The notes: generated from the sequence alone by a model not told the origin. A DNA stretch of 9,731 bases from Victivallales bacterium (GCA_016930955.1 JAFGFR010000278.1:1-9731), one strand, 5' to 3'; numbered from the stretch's first letter, positions 1 through 6,402 are shown. Translations and numbers: made by a program.

Positions 1-164
1 ATGTCCACTGGGTTGTCCCTTTCTATTTTTTTGTCGGCTTAATTTACAGTCGGGAGGCGTATATGCAATGCCGGGTGTGAAAAAAGGCTGAACCTGTTGG
101 CAAGGGGGGTTGCAAGGCGGTAGTATGACGGGTAAATTCATTTTAGCAACAGAGGATTTGGGTT
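1..164. other. Leader region upstream of bioF
   Basis: No substantial gene is visible here. Bases 1-42 are an open frame ending in TAA at 40-42, which could be the tail of a gene outside the window or chance. GGGAGG at 52-57 lies 5 bases before an ATG at 63 that opens only a 5-codon frame, and a second ATG at 68 opens 7 codons (MPGVKKG). An ATG at 125 opens 16 codons that stop at 175, overlapping the bioF start. A TAG at 144-146, in frame with bioF, rules out an upstream extension of that protein. No clear sigma-70 promoter could be picked out by eye. The micro-frames may be leader peptides or chance. Confidence 0.4.
151..156 (+). promoter_or_regulatory. Ribosome binding site deciding the TTG start of bioF
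   Basis: AGAGGA lies 8 bases before the TTG at 165. There is no in-frame ATG near the N-terminus (the first internal Met is residue 180) and an in-frame TAG sits at 144-146. This site therefore fixes TTG as the start codon. Confidence 0.6.
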
Positions 165-1340
165 TTGAAGACTAGATCTGTGGAATATCTTGTGAAGAGG
201 GAGGCTTCTGGGCTGCTCAGGTGCCTGAGGTCGGTCACGCCTCTTTCTGCCCGCGAGTGCCTTGTTGAAGGGGTTTCTGGGGCCTGTATTGATTTTTCCT
301 CGAACGACTATCTTGGTCTTTCAGGCCGTCGGGATCTGGTTGAGGAGTCTGTGATCTGGACGACCCGGTACGGTGTCGGCTCGCGTGCATCGCGGCTTGT
401 CACGGGCACCTTGCCGGAGTATATCCGCCTGGAGGAGCAGATTGCCGAGTGGAAGGGCTACGAGTCGGCTTTGCTTCTCGGCTCGGGTTTCCTGGCTAAT
501 ACGGGTCTGATCCCTGCGCTTGCACGCAGGAAGTCGGCGGTATTCGCCGACAAGCTCAACCATGCGAGTCTGAACGCGGGGTGTCTGCTTTCCGGCGCTG
601 TGTTCCGACGTTATGCCCACAACGACATCACAGCGCTGTCCGGGTTGCTTGCCGGATGCAGCCATGAAGACAGGCTTGTTGTCAGCGACACTGTGTTCAG
701 CATGGACGGAGATGTCCCTGATTTGGAGGGTTTGTATTCGGTGGCCACAGCAGGCGGGGCGAAGGTGTACCTTGACGACGCGCATGCCACCGGGGTGTTT
801 GGTGATGGGGGCAGAGGGCTGGCATGTGCGGCGGTGGCGGATGTGGCGATGGGGACATTCAGCAAGGCGCTTGGTTGCTACGGGGCGTATGTGGCCTGTA
901 CGCATGAGATGCGGGATTATTTTGTGAACGCCTGCGGCTCGTTCATTTATTCGACCGCGCTTCCTCCCGGTGTGTGCGGCGCGATCTCTGCCGCGGTGGC
1001 ACTTGTCCAGACGGAGGAGCTCGCTGTGGCACGCAAGACCCTCATGGCGAAAAGTGCGAAGTTCGCAAAGGACCTCAGGAGCCTTGGTTTCGACACGGGA
1101 AACACGGTCACCCCGATTGTGCCTGTGATATTGGGGGATGCTGTGTTGGCAATGCGAATTTCGCAAATTCTTCTGGAGAAGGGTTTTTTGGTTGTTGCGA
1201 TTCGTCCGCCGACTGTGCCGGAGGGAGGATCGAGGCTGAGGATCTCGCTGAATGCCGTGCACACGGAGGAGGATGTATCCAGATTGCTTGACTCGCTTGT
1301 CGAGGCTTATCGGGAATGTGGTGGGGTTGCCCATGCATGA
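165..1340 (+). CDS. bioF: 8-amino-7-oxononanoate synthase (BioF), alpha-oxoamine synthase family
   Basis: A cytosolic PLP enzyme that condenses pimeloyl-CoA (or pimeloyl-ACP) with L-alanine to give 8-amino-7-oxononanoate, the first step in building the biotin rings. At 391 residues it matches the family length (E. coli BioF 384). Fold-type I motifs are in order: FSSNDYLGL at 44-52, SRLVTGT at 76-82, the PLP-stacking His133 in LNHAS, SMDGD at 179-183, DDAH at 204-207 (Asp204 and His207 fall at the E. coli numbers), and the Schiff-base Lys234 in GTFSKALG. Translation starts at TTG, supported by AGAGGA 8 bases upstream and an in-frame stop before it. The end overlaps xerD by 8 bases, implying co-translation. 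No other bio gene is present in the window. Other alpha-oxoamine synthases (2-amino-3-ketobutyrate CoA ligase, serine palmitoyltransferase) share these motifs, so acyl-CoA specificity is inferred from overall likeness. Confidence 0.88.
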   Translation: MKTRSVEYLVKREASGLLRCLRSVTPLSARECLVEGVSGACIDFSSNDYLGLSGRRDLVEESVIWTTRYGVGSRASRLVTGTLPEYIRLEEQIAEWKGYESALLLGSGFLANTGLIPALARRKSAVFADKLNHASLNAGCLLSGAVFRRYAHNDITALSGLLAGCSHEDRLVVSDTVFSMDGDVPDLEGLYSVATAGGAKVYLDDAHATGVFGDGGRGLACAAVADVAMGTFSKALGCYGAYVACTHEMRDYFVNACGSFIYSTALPPGVCGAISAAVALVQTEELAVARKTLMAKSAKFAKDLRSLGFDTGNTVTPIVPVILGDAVLAMRISQILLEKGFLVVAIRPPTVPEGGSRLRISLNAVHTEEDVSRLLDSLVEAYRECGGVAHA

Positions 1341-2244
1341 GGAGTGCGCGACACATGATGTCCTGAGGGATTTCGGGACTTTCCTCTCGCTCGAGAAGGG
1401 GTTGGGGAAGAATTCCGTCGGCGCTTATCTGAGCGACCTGAGGGATTTTGCCGAGTTCCTTTCCTCCAACGGTATTTCAGGTTTTACCTCCGTGGGCAGG
1501 GACGACATAGTCTCTTACCTTTCGACCTGCAATACACGCGGGCTGGAGTCGTCGTCCATAGCCAGGCGCCTGGTGGCGATAAAGGTGCTTTTCCGGTATC
1601 TCTTCCAGGAGAGGCTTGTGGTCTCCGACATAACTGACGTGATGGACTCGCCCAAGCTCTGGCGCATTCTCCCGGACTTTCTCTCCATATCAGAGGTGGA
1701 GAGCATATTGTCGGTATTCCCTGAGAAGGCCGAGGATCCGCTGACATTCCGAAACCGTGTGATCCTCGAGGTGATGTATGCCTGCGGCTTGAGGGTGTCG
1801 GAGACTGCATCCCTGGTGGTGCACGGGGTACATTTTGACCAAGGGATAGTGCGAGTGACAGGCAAAGGTGACAAGGAGCGAGTGATCCCGGCGGGGAGGA
1901 AGGCGCTGGAGCTGCTCAAGAAGTATCTCGAGTCCTGCCGTCCGCAGCTTGGACCTTCCCCGCGGGAGGACAGGGTCTTCCTTTCCAGAAACGGCCTGCC
2001 GCTGGACCGCGAGAGGATATGGGGGATCGTCAAGGAAGCGGCCCTGCGCGCCGGCATCGGCAAGAACATCCATCCGCATACGCTCAGGCACTCATTCGCC
2101 AGCCACCTGCTCGAGAACGGCGCTGACCTCAGGATCATACAGGAGATGCTCGGGCATGCTGATATCGCGACAACTCAAATTTACACCCATGTGGATCAGA
2201 AAAGGCTGTTGAACGTGCATAGGCAGTTTCATCCCAGGGCATGA
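1333..2244 (+). CDS. xerD: Tyrosine recombinase XerD
   Basis: A site-specific tyrosine recombinase that, with a partner XerC-type protein, resolves chromosome dimers at dif during division. From the ATG at 1333 it is 303 residues, close to the roughly 298 usual for Xer proteins. The N-terminal SAM-like core-binding domain spans about 1-110 and the catalytic domain about 115-303. All catalytic residues are visible: Arg154 (CGLRVSE), Lys178 (TGKGDKER), His249 and Arg252 (HTLRH), His275 (LGHAD) and the nucleophile Tyr284 (QIYTHV). The C-terminus HRQFHPRA resembles XerD more than XerC. The frame is open back to 1252, but that would place 27 residues inside bioF, whereas the ATG at 1333 gives a normal N-terminus and an 8-base overlap with the bioF stop. 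The SD is weak (GTGGGG around 1320-1325), consistent with translational coupling. A phage or plasmid integrase is less likely given the Xer-like length and termini. Confidence 0.9.
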   Translation: MHEECATHDVLRDFGTFLSLEKGLGKNSVGAYLSDLRDFAEFLSSNGISGFTSVGRDDIVSYLSTCNTRGLESSSIARRLVAIKVLFRYLFQERLVVSDITDVMDSPKLWRILPDFLSISEVESILSVFPEKAEDPLTFRNRVILEVMYACGLRVSETASLVVHGVHFDQGIVRVTGKGDKERVIPAGRKALELLKKYLESCRPQLGPSPREDRVFLSRNGLPLDRERIWGIVKEAALRAGIGKNIHPHTLRHSFASHLLENGADLRIIQEMLGHADIATTQIYTHVDQKRLLNVHRQFHPRA

Positions 2245-2246
2245 TT

Positions 2247-2251
2247 GGAGG
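2247..2251 (+). promoter_or_regulatory. Strong Shine-Dalgarno for the permease gene
   Basis: GGAGG lies 7 bases before the ATG at 2259. It favours that start over the ATG at 2241, which overlaps the xerD stop (ATGA) and has no SD. Confidence 0.7.
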
Positions 2252-2258
2252 TTTTAGC

Positions 2259-3626
2259 ATGGCGGGGACACATTCGGTATTGAGGTATGTTGTCCGGCGC
2301 ACTCTGTACTCCGTTCTGGTCATGGCCGGGGTGCTGCTGCTAACATTTCTGCTTTTCAGAGTTGCCGCCGGCGACCCGGCGCGCACGGTGCTGGGGAAGA
2401 ACCCGAGCCCGAAGGAGGTCGAGAGCATGCGCATGAACCTTTCCTCCGACAAGCCTCTGGTATGGGGCGACTGGCGCGCCACCGAGACCTTCACGTCCGT
2501 GAAATTCGCAGACGAGAGGACACTCCCCGGGGTCTCGGTCGCGGAAGCATGCGGCTACACCGGGCAGGCACTATCGATCGGCGCGGGGAAAGTGGCGCTC
2601 TCCAAAAATCTCGAACATCACGACATGGTGCTGCGTGCCGTCCTGACATTCAAGGGGAGTATCGTCGTGCGCGTGCGTGCCGCTGACGGCGTCGAGAGCG
2701 AATTCAACCTAGACTCCCCGGCATGGAGGAGTGAGGCCTTGGTCCTCAATCCAGATGGCGGGCCGCCGCCTTCGGGCATCTCGATCCACGCCGCGCCAGG
2801 GCACGAGGGTGCGATGCTGAAGGAGGTGTCGTTCCAGCGCCGTCACGGTTCCCCCTGGGACTCCCAGCTCCTTGCGTCCTTCAAGGAGATCATGTGGTTC
2901 ACCGACTCCTTCCCCTATGTGACGTTCTTCAACTTTGGCCGGACGCTGATCACGAGGGAGCCGGTAAGGAAAGTGCTCATCAGAGGGATATGGCCCTCGC
3001 TTGCGCTGATGTTGCCCATCTTCATCGGCGAGCTGCTGATCGGTGTCACGCTGGCGCTTTTTTCCGCTGCGTTCCGCGACAAGTGGCCCGACAAGATCAT
3101 CATGCTATTCTCCGTCGCCGGGATGAGCGTAAGCTTCGTCGTCTTCATGGTCTTCGGACAGTGGTTCCTGGGCTACTATTTCAACATATTCCCGGTATGG
3201 GGCTTCGGGAGCCCGCGGCATCTCGTCCTGCCGGTGCTGATAGGCATAGTCAGCGGACTCGGCGGAGGTGTTCGATTCTACAGGACAATATTCGTCAATG
3301 AGCTGAAAAAAGAGTACCTCAGGACGGCTGAGGCCAAGGGCTGCGGATTCACCTCGGTGTATTTCAAGCACCTCCTCAGGAACGCCGCAGTCCCCCTCAT
3401 AACCCGGGCAAGCACCGTCCTCCCGTTCCTCTTCACGGGAAGCCTACTGCTCGAGAGCTTCTTCGGGATACCAGGTCTCGGCTTCGCAGGCATCAACGCA
3501 CTTATGAACTCCGACCTCCAGATGCTCAAGGCACTTGTGATCATCACAGCAATGCTTTTCGTCTCAATCAACCTCCTCGCCGACATCGCATATGCATGGG
3601 CAGACCCGCGCGCAAGGCTCGAATAA
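2259..3626 (+). CDS. OppB/DppB-type ABC transporter permease with a large inserted extracytoplasmic domain
   Basis: An inner-membrane subunit of a peptide/nickel-class binding-protein-dependent ABC importer. From the ATG at 2259 (GGAGG 7 bases upstream) it has 455 residues against roughly 305-340 for ordinary DppB/OppB. The N-terminal helix lies at about 16-36 and is followed by the family signature GDPAR. Further hydrophobic segments lie at about 244-268, 280-307, 322-340, 389-403 and 425-446. The EAA loop that contacts the ATPase is clear (EAKG at 358-361). Between the first helix and the NFGRTL segment the protein gains about 130 residues (roughly 65-200), rich in alternating hydrophobic and glycine-containing strands, which looks like a beta-sandwich placed in the first external loop. 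It sits 14 bases after xerD, so it is probably co-transcribed. No OppC, ATPase or binding-protein gene is in the window; partners must be elsewhere. The substrate is unknown. Confidence 0.85.
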   Translation: MAGTHSVLRYVVRRTLYSVLVMAGVLLLTFLLFRVAAGDPARTVLGKNPSPKEVESMRMNLSSDKPLVWGDWRATETFTSVKFADERTLPGVSVAEACGYTGQALSIGAGKVALSKNLEHHDMVLRAVLTFKGSIVVRVRAADGVESEFNLDSPAWRSEALVLNPDGGPPPSGISIHAAPGHEGAMLKEVSFQRRHGSPWDSQLLASFKEIMWFTDSFPYVTFFNFGRTLITREPVRKVLIRGIWPSLALMLPIFIGELLIGVTLALFSAAFRDKWPDKIIMLFSVAGMSVSFVVFMVFGQWFLGYYFNIFPVWGFGSPRHLVLPVLIGIVSGLGGGVRFYRTIFVNELKKEYLRTAEAKGCGFTSVYFKHLLRNAAVPLITRASTVLPFLFTGSLLLESFFGIPGLGFAGINALMNSDLQMLKALVIITAMLFVSINLLADIAYAWADPRARLE

Positions 3627-3630
3627 CCCC

Positions 3631-3726
3631 AAATGAAGCAGTTAAATCTCAAAAATGACAGTTAACATATTTGCATACAAGGCTTTAAGAATAGATCCAC
3701 GGCACACTGCGGCAACTGCTTTATTT
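3631..3726. repeat. Long-spaced inverted repeat downstream of the permease
   Basis: AAATGAAGCAGTT at 3631-3643 pairs with AACTGCTTTATTT at 3714-3726 with 12 of 13 bases complementary across a 70-base AT-rich spacer. It starts five bases after the permease stop. It could be a footprint of a small mobile element, a long hairpin in the operon's 3' end, or chance. No U-tract follows, so it is not a canonical terminator. Confidence 0.35.
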
Positions 3727-3736
3727 AGGATAACGT

Positions 3737-3828
3737 GCTCACGGTTCCCGGCTTCGCCAAGGCTTCTGTCTTCGCCTTAAGGCTACGCCGTGACAAGACA
3801 CCGCGGCAGGCACGGTTCACGGGTGAGC
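3737..3828. repeat. Compact repeat-rich intergenic element
   Basis: This 92-base segment is bounded by GCTCAC (3737-3742) and its inverted copy GTGAGC (3823-3828). Just inside are direct copies of CACGGTTC (3740-3747 and 3811-3818). The middle holds two near-tandem units, CTTCGCC-AA-GGCT (about 3752-3764) and CTTCGCC-TTAA-GGCT (about 3770-3784), each nearly self-complementary; GCCTTAAGGC at 3774-3783 is a perfect palindrome. The frame across it (3735-4181, plus) has no recognisable domain and runs antisense into the UroD-like gene, so I treat it as noncoding. The unit resembles GC-rich dispersed intergenic repeats seen in environmental genomes; that likeness is from memory, unchecked. Confidence 0.4.
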
Positions 3829-3871
3829 TTGGGATCGAGCCTGGGATGTCATACTTTTCTGCTGCTTCTTT

Positions 3872-3930
3872 ATGTCAGTCGCCGTTGCAGCGCAGGTCTT
3901 TGGCGGACAATGGAGCCGCCGCTGTGACAT
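3872..3930. repeat. Stepwise hairpin beyond the end of the UroD-like gene
   Basis: The unbroken 3' side CCGCC-GCTG-TGACAT (3916-3930) pairs with three separate blocks on the 5' side: GGCGG (3902-3906), CAGC (3888-3891) and ATGTCA (3872-3877). The blocks are separated by two unpaired stretches of 10 bases each, giving 15 pairs in total. It lies about 50 bases past the stop of the minus-strand UroD-like gene, so it may act in that transcript's 3' region. There is no U-run, so it is not a standard intrinsic terminator. Confidence 0.35.
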
Positions 3931-3980
3931 CGTGGATTCAATTCCCCGACTGTCCGGCCACACACCGCGTCGATGGCGCA

Positions 3981-5222
3981 CTAGCCGCAGACGACATCCA
4001 TCGCAATTTGCGCCCATTGTTCAAGCCTTGCAGGGTCATGCCGTATGGTGCTGATGTCCTTGAGGATGAACTCGAGGGCGCAGCCGTTGTCGTCGCAGAC
4101 TTTCTTGATCCCCTCGAGTTCCTTCCTGACGATCGAGGGATCGAAGGACTGCATTGCGACATTCGCAGGGTTGGGCTTTGAGGAGAACACGAAGTCCTTT
4201 CCGATCTGCTCGGCACCGTTGGCCTGGTCTGCCCAGGGGCTCATCGAGACCTTCCGGACGTTGGGAAGTTTCCTCACTTGCGCCATCTTCTTGTCCAGAG
4301 GGTCGCAGCAGCCGTAATACACCAGCCCGAATCGCTCGCATAACCTGCTCGTGTAGGCGATCTCGAACTCGTCGAACATCTCTGGAGAGACCGTCCCGAG
4401 CATCTGTGCCAGCCCGGACATCCAGATATCCTTGCACCGTGGTCTTTCCGCGTCATAGCCTTCGGCGGGAAGATCGTCAGTGAAAGCGCCGGTGCAGTGG
4501 ATCTCGCTCTGCGGGCAGCACAAGAGTCCTTTGCTCTCAAGCTGGTCGAGCATCGATAGATAGCCCTGAGTCATACGTTCGAGAATCTTGTGGACGAACT
4601 CCGGCCGGTCTATCATGGCAAACAAGGCTTCCTCGACATTCATCCACATGGCCAGCGGATCCCACAACGAGAGAGAAAACAATAATCCGTTCACTCGGAC
4701 ATCCAGAATCCCATCGAATACCTCATGCGCAACTTCAAGCCGCCTCGCTGTCTCGGCTTCGTCGTGCGAGACGGCAGGTGTCTTGATCCTATCCAGGTCA
4801 TCCTCGGTCTGGAAAAGGTTTATATACTTGTGACTGACTACATCATTCCCAGGCTCGAACACAGCCGTCTCCTCGTCAATCAATATCCCGAAGCCAGTGT
4901 TGTTTACTGCCTTGTCCACCGTTATCCATGGGTCGAAAACCTTGTCCACGGGGAAATGCATATGCCTGTATATGTTCCTTCTCAACGATCTTTCTATGCT
5001 TCTCAGGTAAGAATCCTCGCAGGCACACTTGAGTGACGAGTCGCCCTCGATCTCGCTCCAGCAAATCTGGTCAATCATCACCATCGGACGCTCGGCACGC
5101 AAACCATTCAAACACCGACAAAGCCTCCTCTTCTCCTCGTTCGAGCTTTCGGCAGATATCGCCGCATATCTCTTCCCGAGCTCCCTTAGCACCGACCTGT
5201 CCGAATCCTTCAAAGTTCCCAT
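3981..5222 (-). CDS. UroD-family (corrinoid methyltransferase-like) protein
   Basis: A uroporphyrinogen decarboxylase-superfamily protein of 413 residues from the ATG at 5222. It lacks the RQAGR-type substrate motif near the N-terminus of true haem-pathway HemE; the equivalent place reads RPMVMIDQICW (about 45-55). It is therefore more likely in the branch that includes methylcobamide/corrinoid methyltransferases (MtaA/MtbA-like), acting in the cytosol on an unknown methyl donor. Possible zinc/thiol ligands are His242-Cys243 (IHC), Cys305-Cys306 (YYGCC) and Cys381 (NGC); the assignment is inferred. SKPNPANVA (348-356) and LKDISTI (387-393) fit the late barrel strands. The ATG at 5222 is preceded by GGAGAG (complement of 5227-5232); a GTG at 5258 would add 12 residues but has no SD. 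It is divergent from an AraC regulator. No corrinoid protein or reductive activase is in the window, so the enzymatic role is unproven. Confidence 0.75.
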   Translation of the reverse strand: MGTLKDSDRSVLRELGKRYAAISAESSNEEKRRLCRCLNGLRAERPMVMIDQICWSEIEGDSSLKCACEDSYLRSIERSLRRNIYRHMHFPVDKVFDPWITVDKAVNNTGFGILIDEETAVFEPGNDVVSHKYINLFQTEDDLDRIKTPAVSHDEAETARRLEVAHEVFDGILDVRVNGLLFSLSLWDPLAMWMNVEEALFAMIDRPEFVHKILERMTQGYLSMLDQLESKGLLCCPQSEIHCTGAFTDDLPAEGYDAERPRCKDIWMSGLAQMLGTVSPEMFDEFEIAYTSRLCERFGLVYYGCCDPLDKKMAQVRKLPNVRKVSMSPWADQANGAEQIGKDFVFSSKPNPANVAMQSFDPSIVRKELEGIKKVCDDNGCALEFILKDISTIRHDPARLEQWAQIAMDVVCG

Positions 5223-5226
5223 GACA

Positions 5227-5232
5227 CTCTCC
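5227..5232 (-). promoter_or_regulatory. Ribosome binding site favouring the ATG start of the UroD-like gene
   Basis: On the minus strand GGAGAG lies 4 bases before the ATG at 5222 (6 bases if only GGAG is counted). The alternative GTG start at 5258 has no comparable site. Confidence 0.5.
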
Positions 5233-5258
5233 ATATGATTTTCTAAATTCCATGACAC

Positions 5259-5373
5259 CCCATTGCATGGGATGCTGGATCAATAAATTATTCTAATGTA
5301 AATATTTTCTGTTGAAATGGCATTTTCTGCGTTATGCATGTATATTATTTGGAAAGATCCAAAAAAGGTTTCA
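5259..5373. promoter_or_regulatory. Divergent control region between the UroD-like and AraC genes
   Basis: This AT-rich spacer should hold both promoters. On the minus strand TAGAAT (complement of 5290-5295) is a possible -10, with a weak TTTCAA 16 bases upstream. On the plus strand TATATT at 5341-5346 is a possible -10 for the AraC gene with no good -35, as expected for an activated promoter. Two interleaved palindromes, CCCAT-TGC-ATGGG (5259-5271) and GCAT-GGG-ATGC (5265-5275), sit next to the UroD-like start and could be a regulator site. All assignments are by eye. Confidence 0.35.
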
Positions 5374-6183
5374 ATGATGATCAACGACACGTCAATGCTG
5401 AAGATAATTTTTTTGGAGAAGGGTCTTAAGACGCTCGACAAGAGCTGGAGGGGTCAGAGTTTCAAAGAGCAGTACTCGAGACTTTATTGTGTCATCGAAG
5501 GCTCGGCGGAGATATGGCACAGCTCCAAAAAATTCGACCTCGTCCCTGGAAAGCTCTTTCTGATACCCGCTAATTCAAATATGAGGCATCGATGCAAGGA
5601 TAGCTGCCGGATCGCCTGGATCCATTTCAACGTGTTCCTCTACGGGCATCTCGACATATTGGCCGTCCACCCCTTTATCATGGAGTACAGCATAGGCGAG
5701 AGCTCCGCCGTCCCGCAAGAAATGTCACGAATGATCGGCCTGATCGGCAGCAGCGATATATCAGGACAGCTGCAGGCGAAAAGCATACTCTTCGATCTCT
5801 TGTCGAATTTTTTTGTCCACCGACCACCGGATAAATCTTTCGACACAATTCTCGCGCAAAGGTTCAAACCCGTCCTGGACTACATCGAAATCCATTGCCA
5901 TGAAAACATCTCATCGAGAAGACTTGCGGAAATCGCAAGTTATGAGCCGACGTACTTTTCGACCCTGTTCAAAAAGACCTTCTCCATCTCGCCCAAAAAA
6001 TATGCGACCGTCAAACGCATCGAGAAGGCACAGGCCATGTTGTCAACCACGGATGTCAAGATCTTGGCCGTCGCTCAGGAAACAGGGTTCAGCGATGCCT
6101 TCCATTTCTCCAAAACCTTCAAGAAGATCACCGGGTTGGCACCAAGCCAATTCAGGAAAAAATTCCCGACACCGACACCGTGA
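5374..6183 (+). CDS. AraC-family transcriptional regulator
   Basis: A two-domain DNA-binding regulator. Counted from the ATG at 5374 it has 269 residues. The N-terminal half (about 1-150) fits an AraC-type cupin effector domain: a LYCVIEGSAEIW strand pair, then LVPGKLFLIPANSN, a pattern typical of AraC sugar-sensing pockets. The C-terminal about 165-265 is the double helix-turn-helix: helix LAEIASYEPTYFSTLFKK, then VAQETGFSDAFHFSKTFKK and the closing GLAPSQFRK. The frame opens further up (ATG at 5317 or 5338), but neither has an SD and both overlap the likely promoter; AAGG 5 bases before 5374 is the best site. It is divergent from the UroD-like gene, the classic layout for a regulator controlling its neighbour. 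The effector is unknown, possibly a sugar or the UroD-like enzyme's substrate. Confidence 0.88.
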   Translation: MMINDTSMLKIIFLEKGLKTLDKSWRGQSFKEQYSRLYCVIEGSAEIWHSSKKFDLVPGKLFLIPANSNMRHRCKDSCRIAWIHFNVFLYGHLDILAVHPFIMEYSIGESSAVPQEMSRMIGLIGSSDISGQLQAKSILFDLLSNFFVHRPPDKSFDTILAQRFKPVLDYIEIHCHENISSRRLAEIASYEPTYFSTLFKKTFSISPKKYATVKRIEKAQAMLSTTDVKILAVAQETGFSDAFHFSKTFKKITGLAPSQFRKKFPTPTP

Positions 6184-6195
6184 GATTTCTCGACG

Positions 6196-6402
6196 TCCAC
6201 CCCTTGTAACCGTGCAGGGGACAAAGCCACCTTGGGTGGGACACAAACGGCGAGACCTGAGCGCTGGGCATTCCAACCCCGGAGGATAAAATCCTGCAAC
6301 GGGCAGTGCGTGGGGGTGGGTTTAGGCCAGGGTCGCCCCGCCCCCGGTGAACCAGCATGGCAGGGGCGGGACGACCATGCCCCACGAAAGACACTGAGTC
6401 TT
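6196..6402. repeat. GC-rich self-complementary intergenic element (structured RNA or dispersed repeat)
   Basis: Four foldable modules lie in about 205 bases. First, GTCCACCC (6196-6203) pairs with GGGTGGGAC (6234-6242) with one bulge. Second, AGGAT-AAA-ATCCT (6283-6295) is enclosed by CCCG (6278-6281) and CGGG (6300-6303). Third, a large hairpin: the unbroken 3' arm 6363-6386 pairs with 6328-6344 (15 of 17 bases) and then with CGTGGGG at 6309-6315, leaving an 18-base loop and a 12-base bulge. Fourth, AAGAC/GTCTT (6388-6392 with 6398-6402). No coding frame here has a recognisable domain. No U-run follows the big hairpin, so it is not a simple terminator, and I could not fit the cobalamin riboswitch consensus. 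It may be a dispersed repeat or an RNA. Confidence 0.5.

Noticed and set aside
1252..1332. N-terminal extension of XerD from the first ATG in frame
   Set aside because: It would overlap bioF by nearly 90 bases and exceeds the usual Xer N-terminus; the ATG at 1333 gives a family-typical length.
321..1334. Long open frame (337 codons) on the minus strand opposite bioF
   Set aside because: It lies wholly antisense to a gene with intact family motifs, is Arg/His-rich in a low-complexity way, and has no recognisable domain; such shadow frames are common in GC-rich genes.
1333..2244. Possibility that the recombinase marks an integron or integrative element
   Set aside because: No attC-like array, cassette genes, att repeats or phage genes are seen; length and C-terminus fit housekeeping XerD.
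3735..4181. 148-codon plus-strand frame after the permease
   Set aside because: The first part is made of the repeat-rich element and the rest is antisense to the UroD-like gene. No domain, no SD.
6309..6386. Intrinsic terminator of the AraC gene
   Set aside because: The hairpin is stable but is about 125 bases past the stop and has no U-run after it on either strand.
6196..6402. Cobalamin riboswitch, considered because a corrinoid-type gene is nearby
   Set aside because: The conserved B12-box and core order could not be matched on either strand by eye, and the position does not lead into the UroD-like gene.
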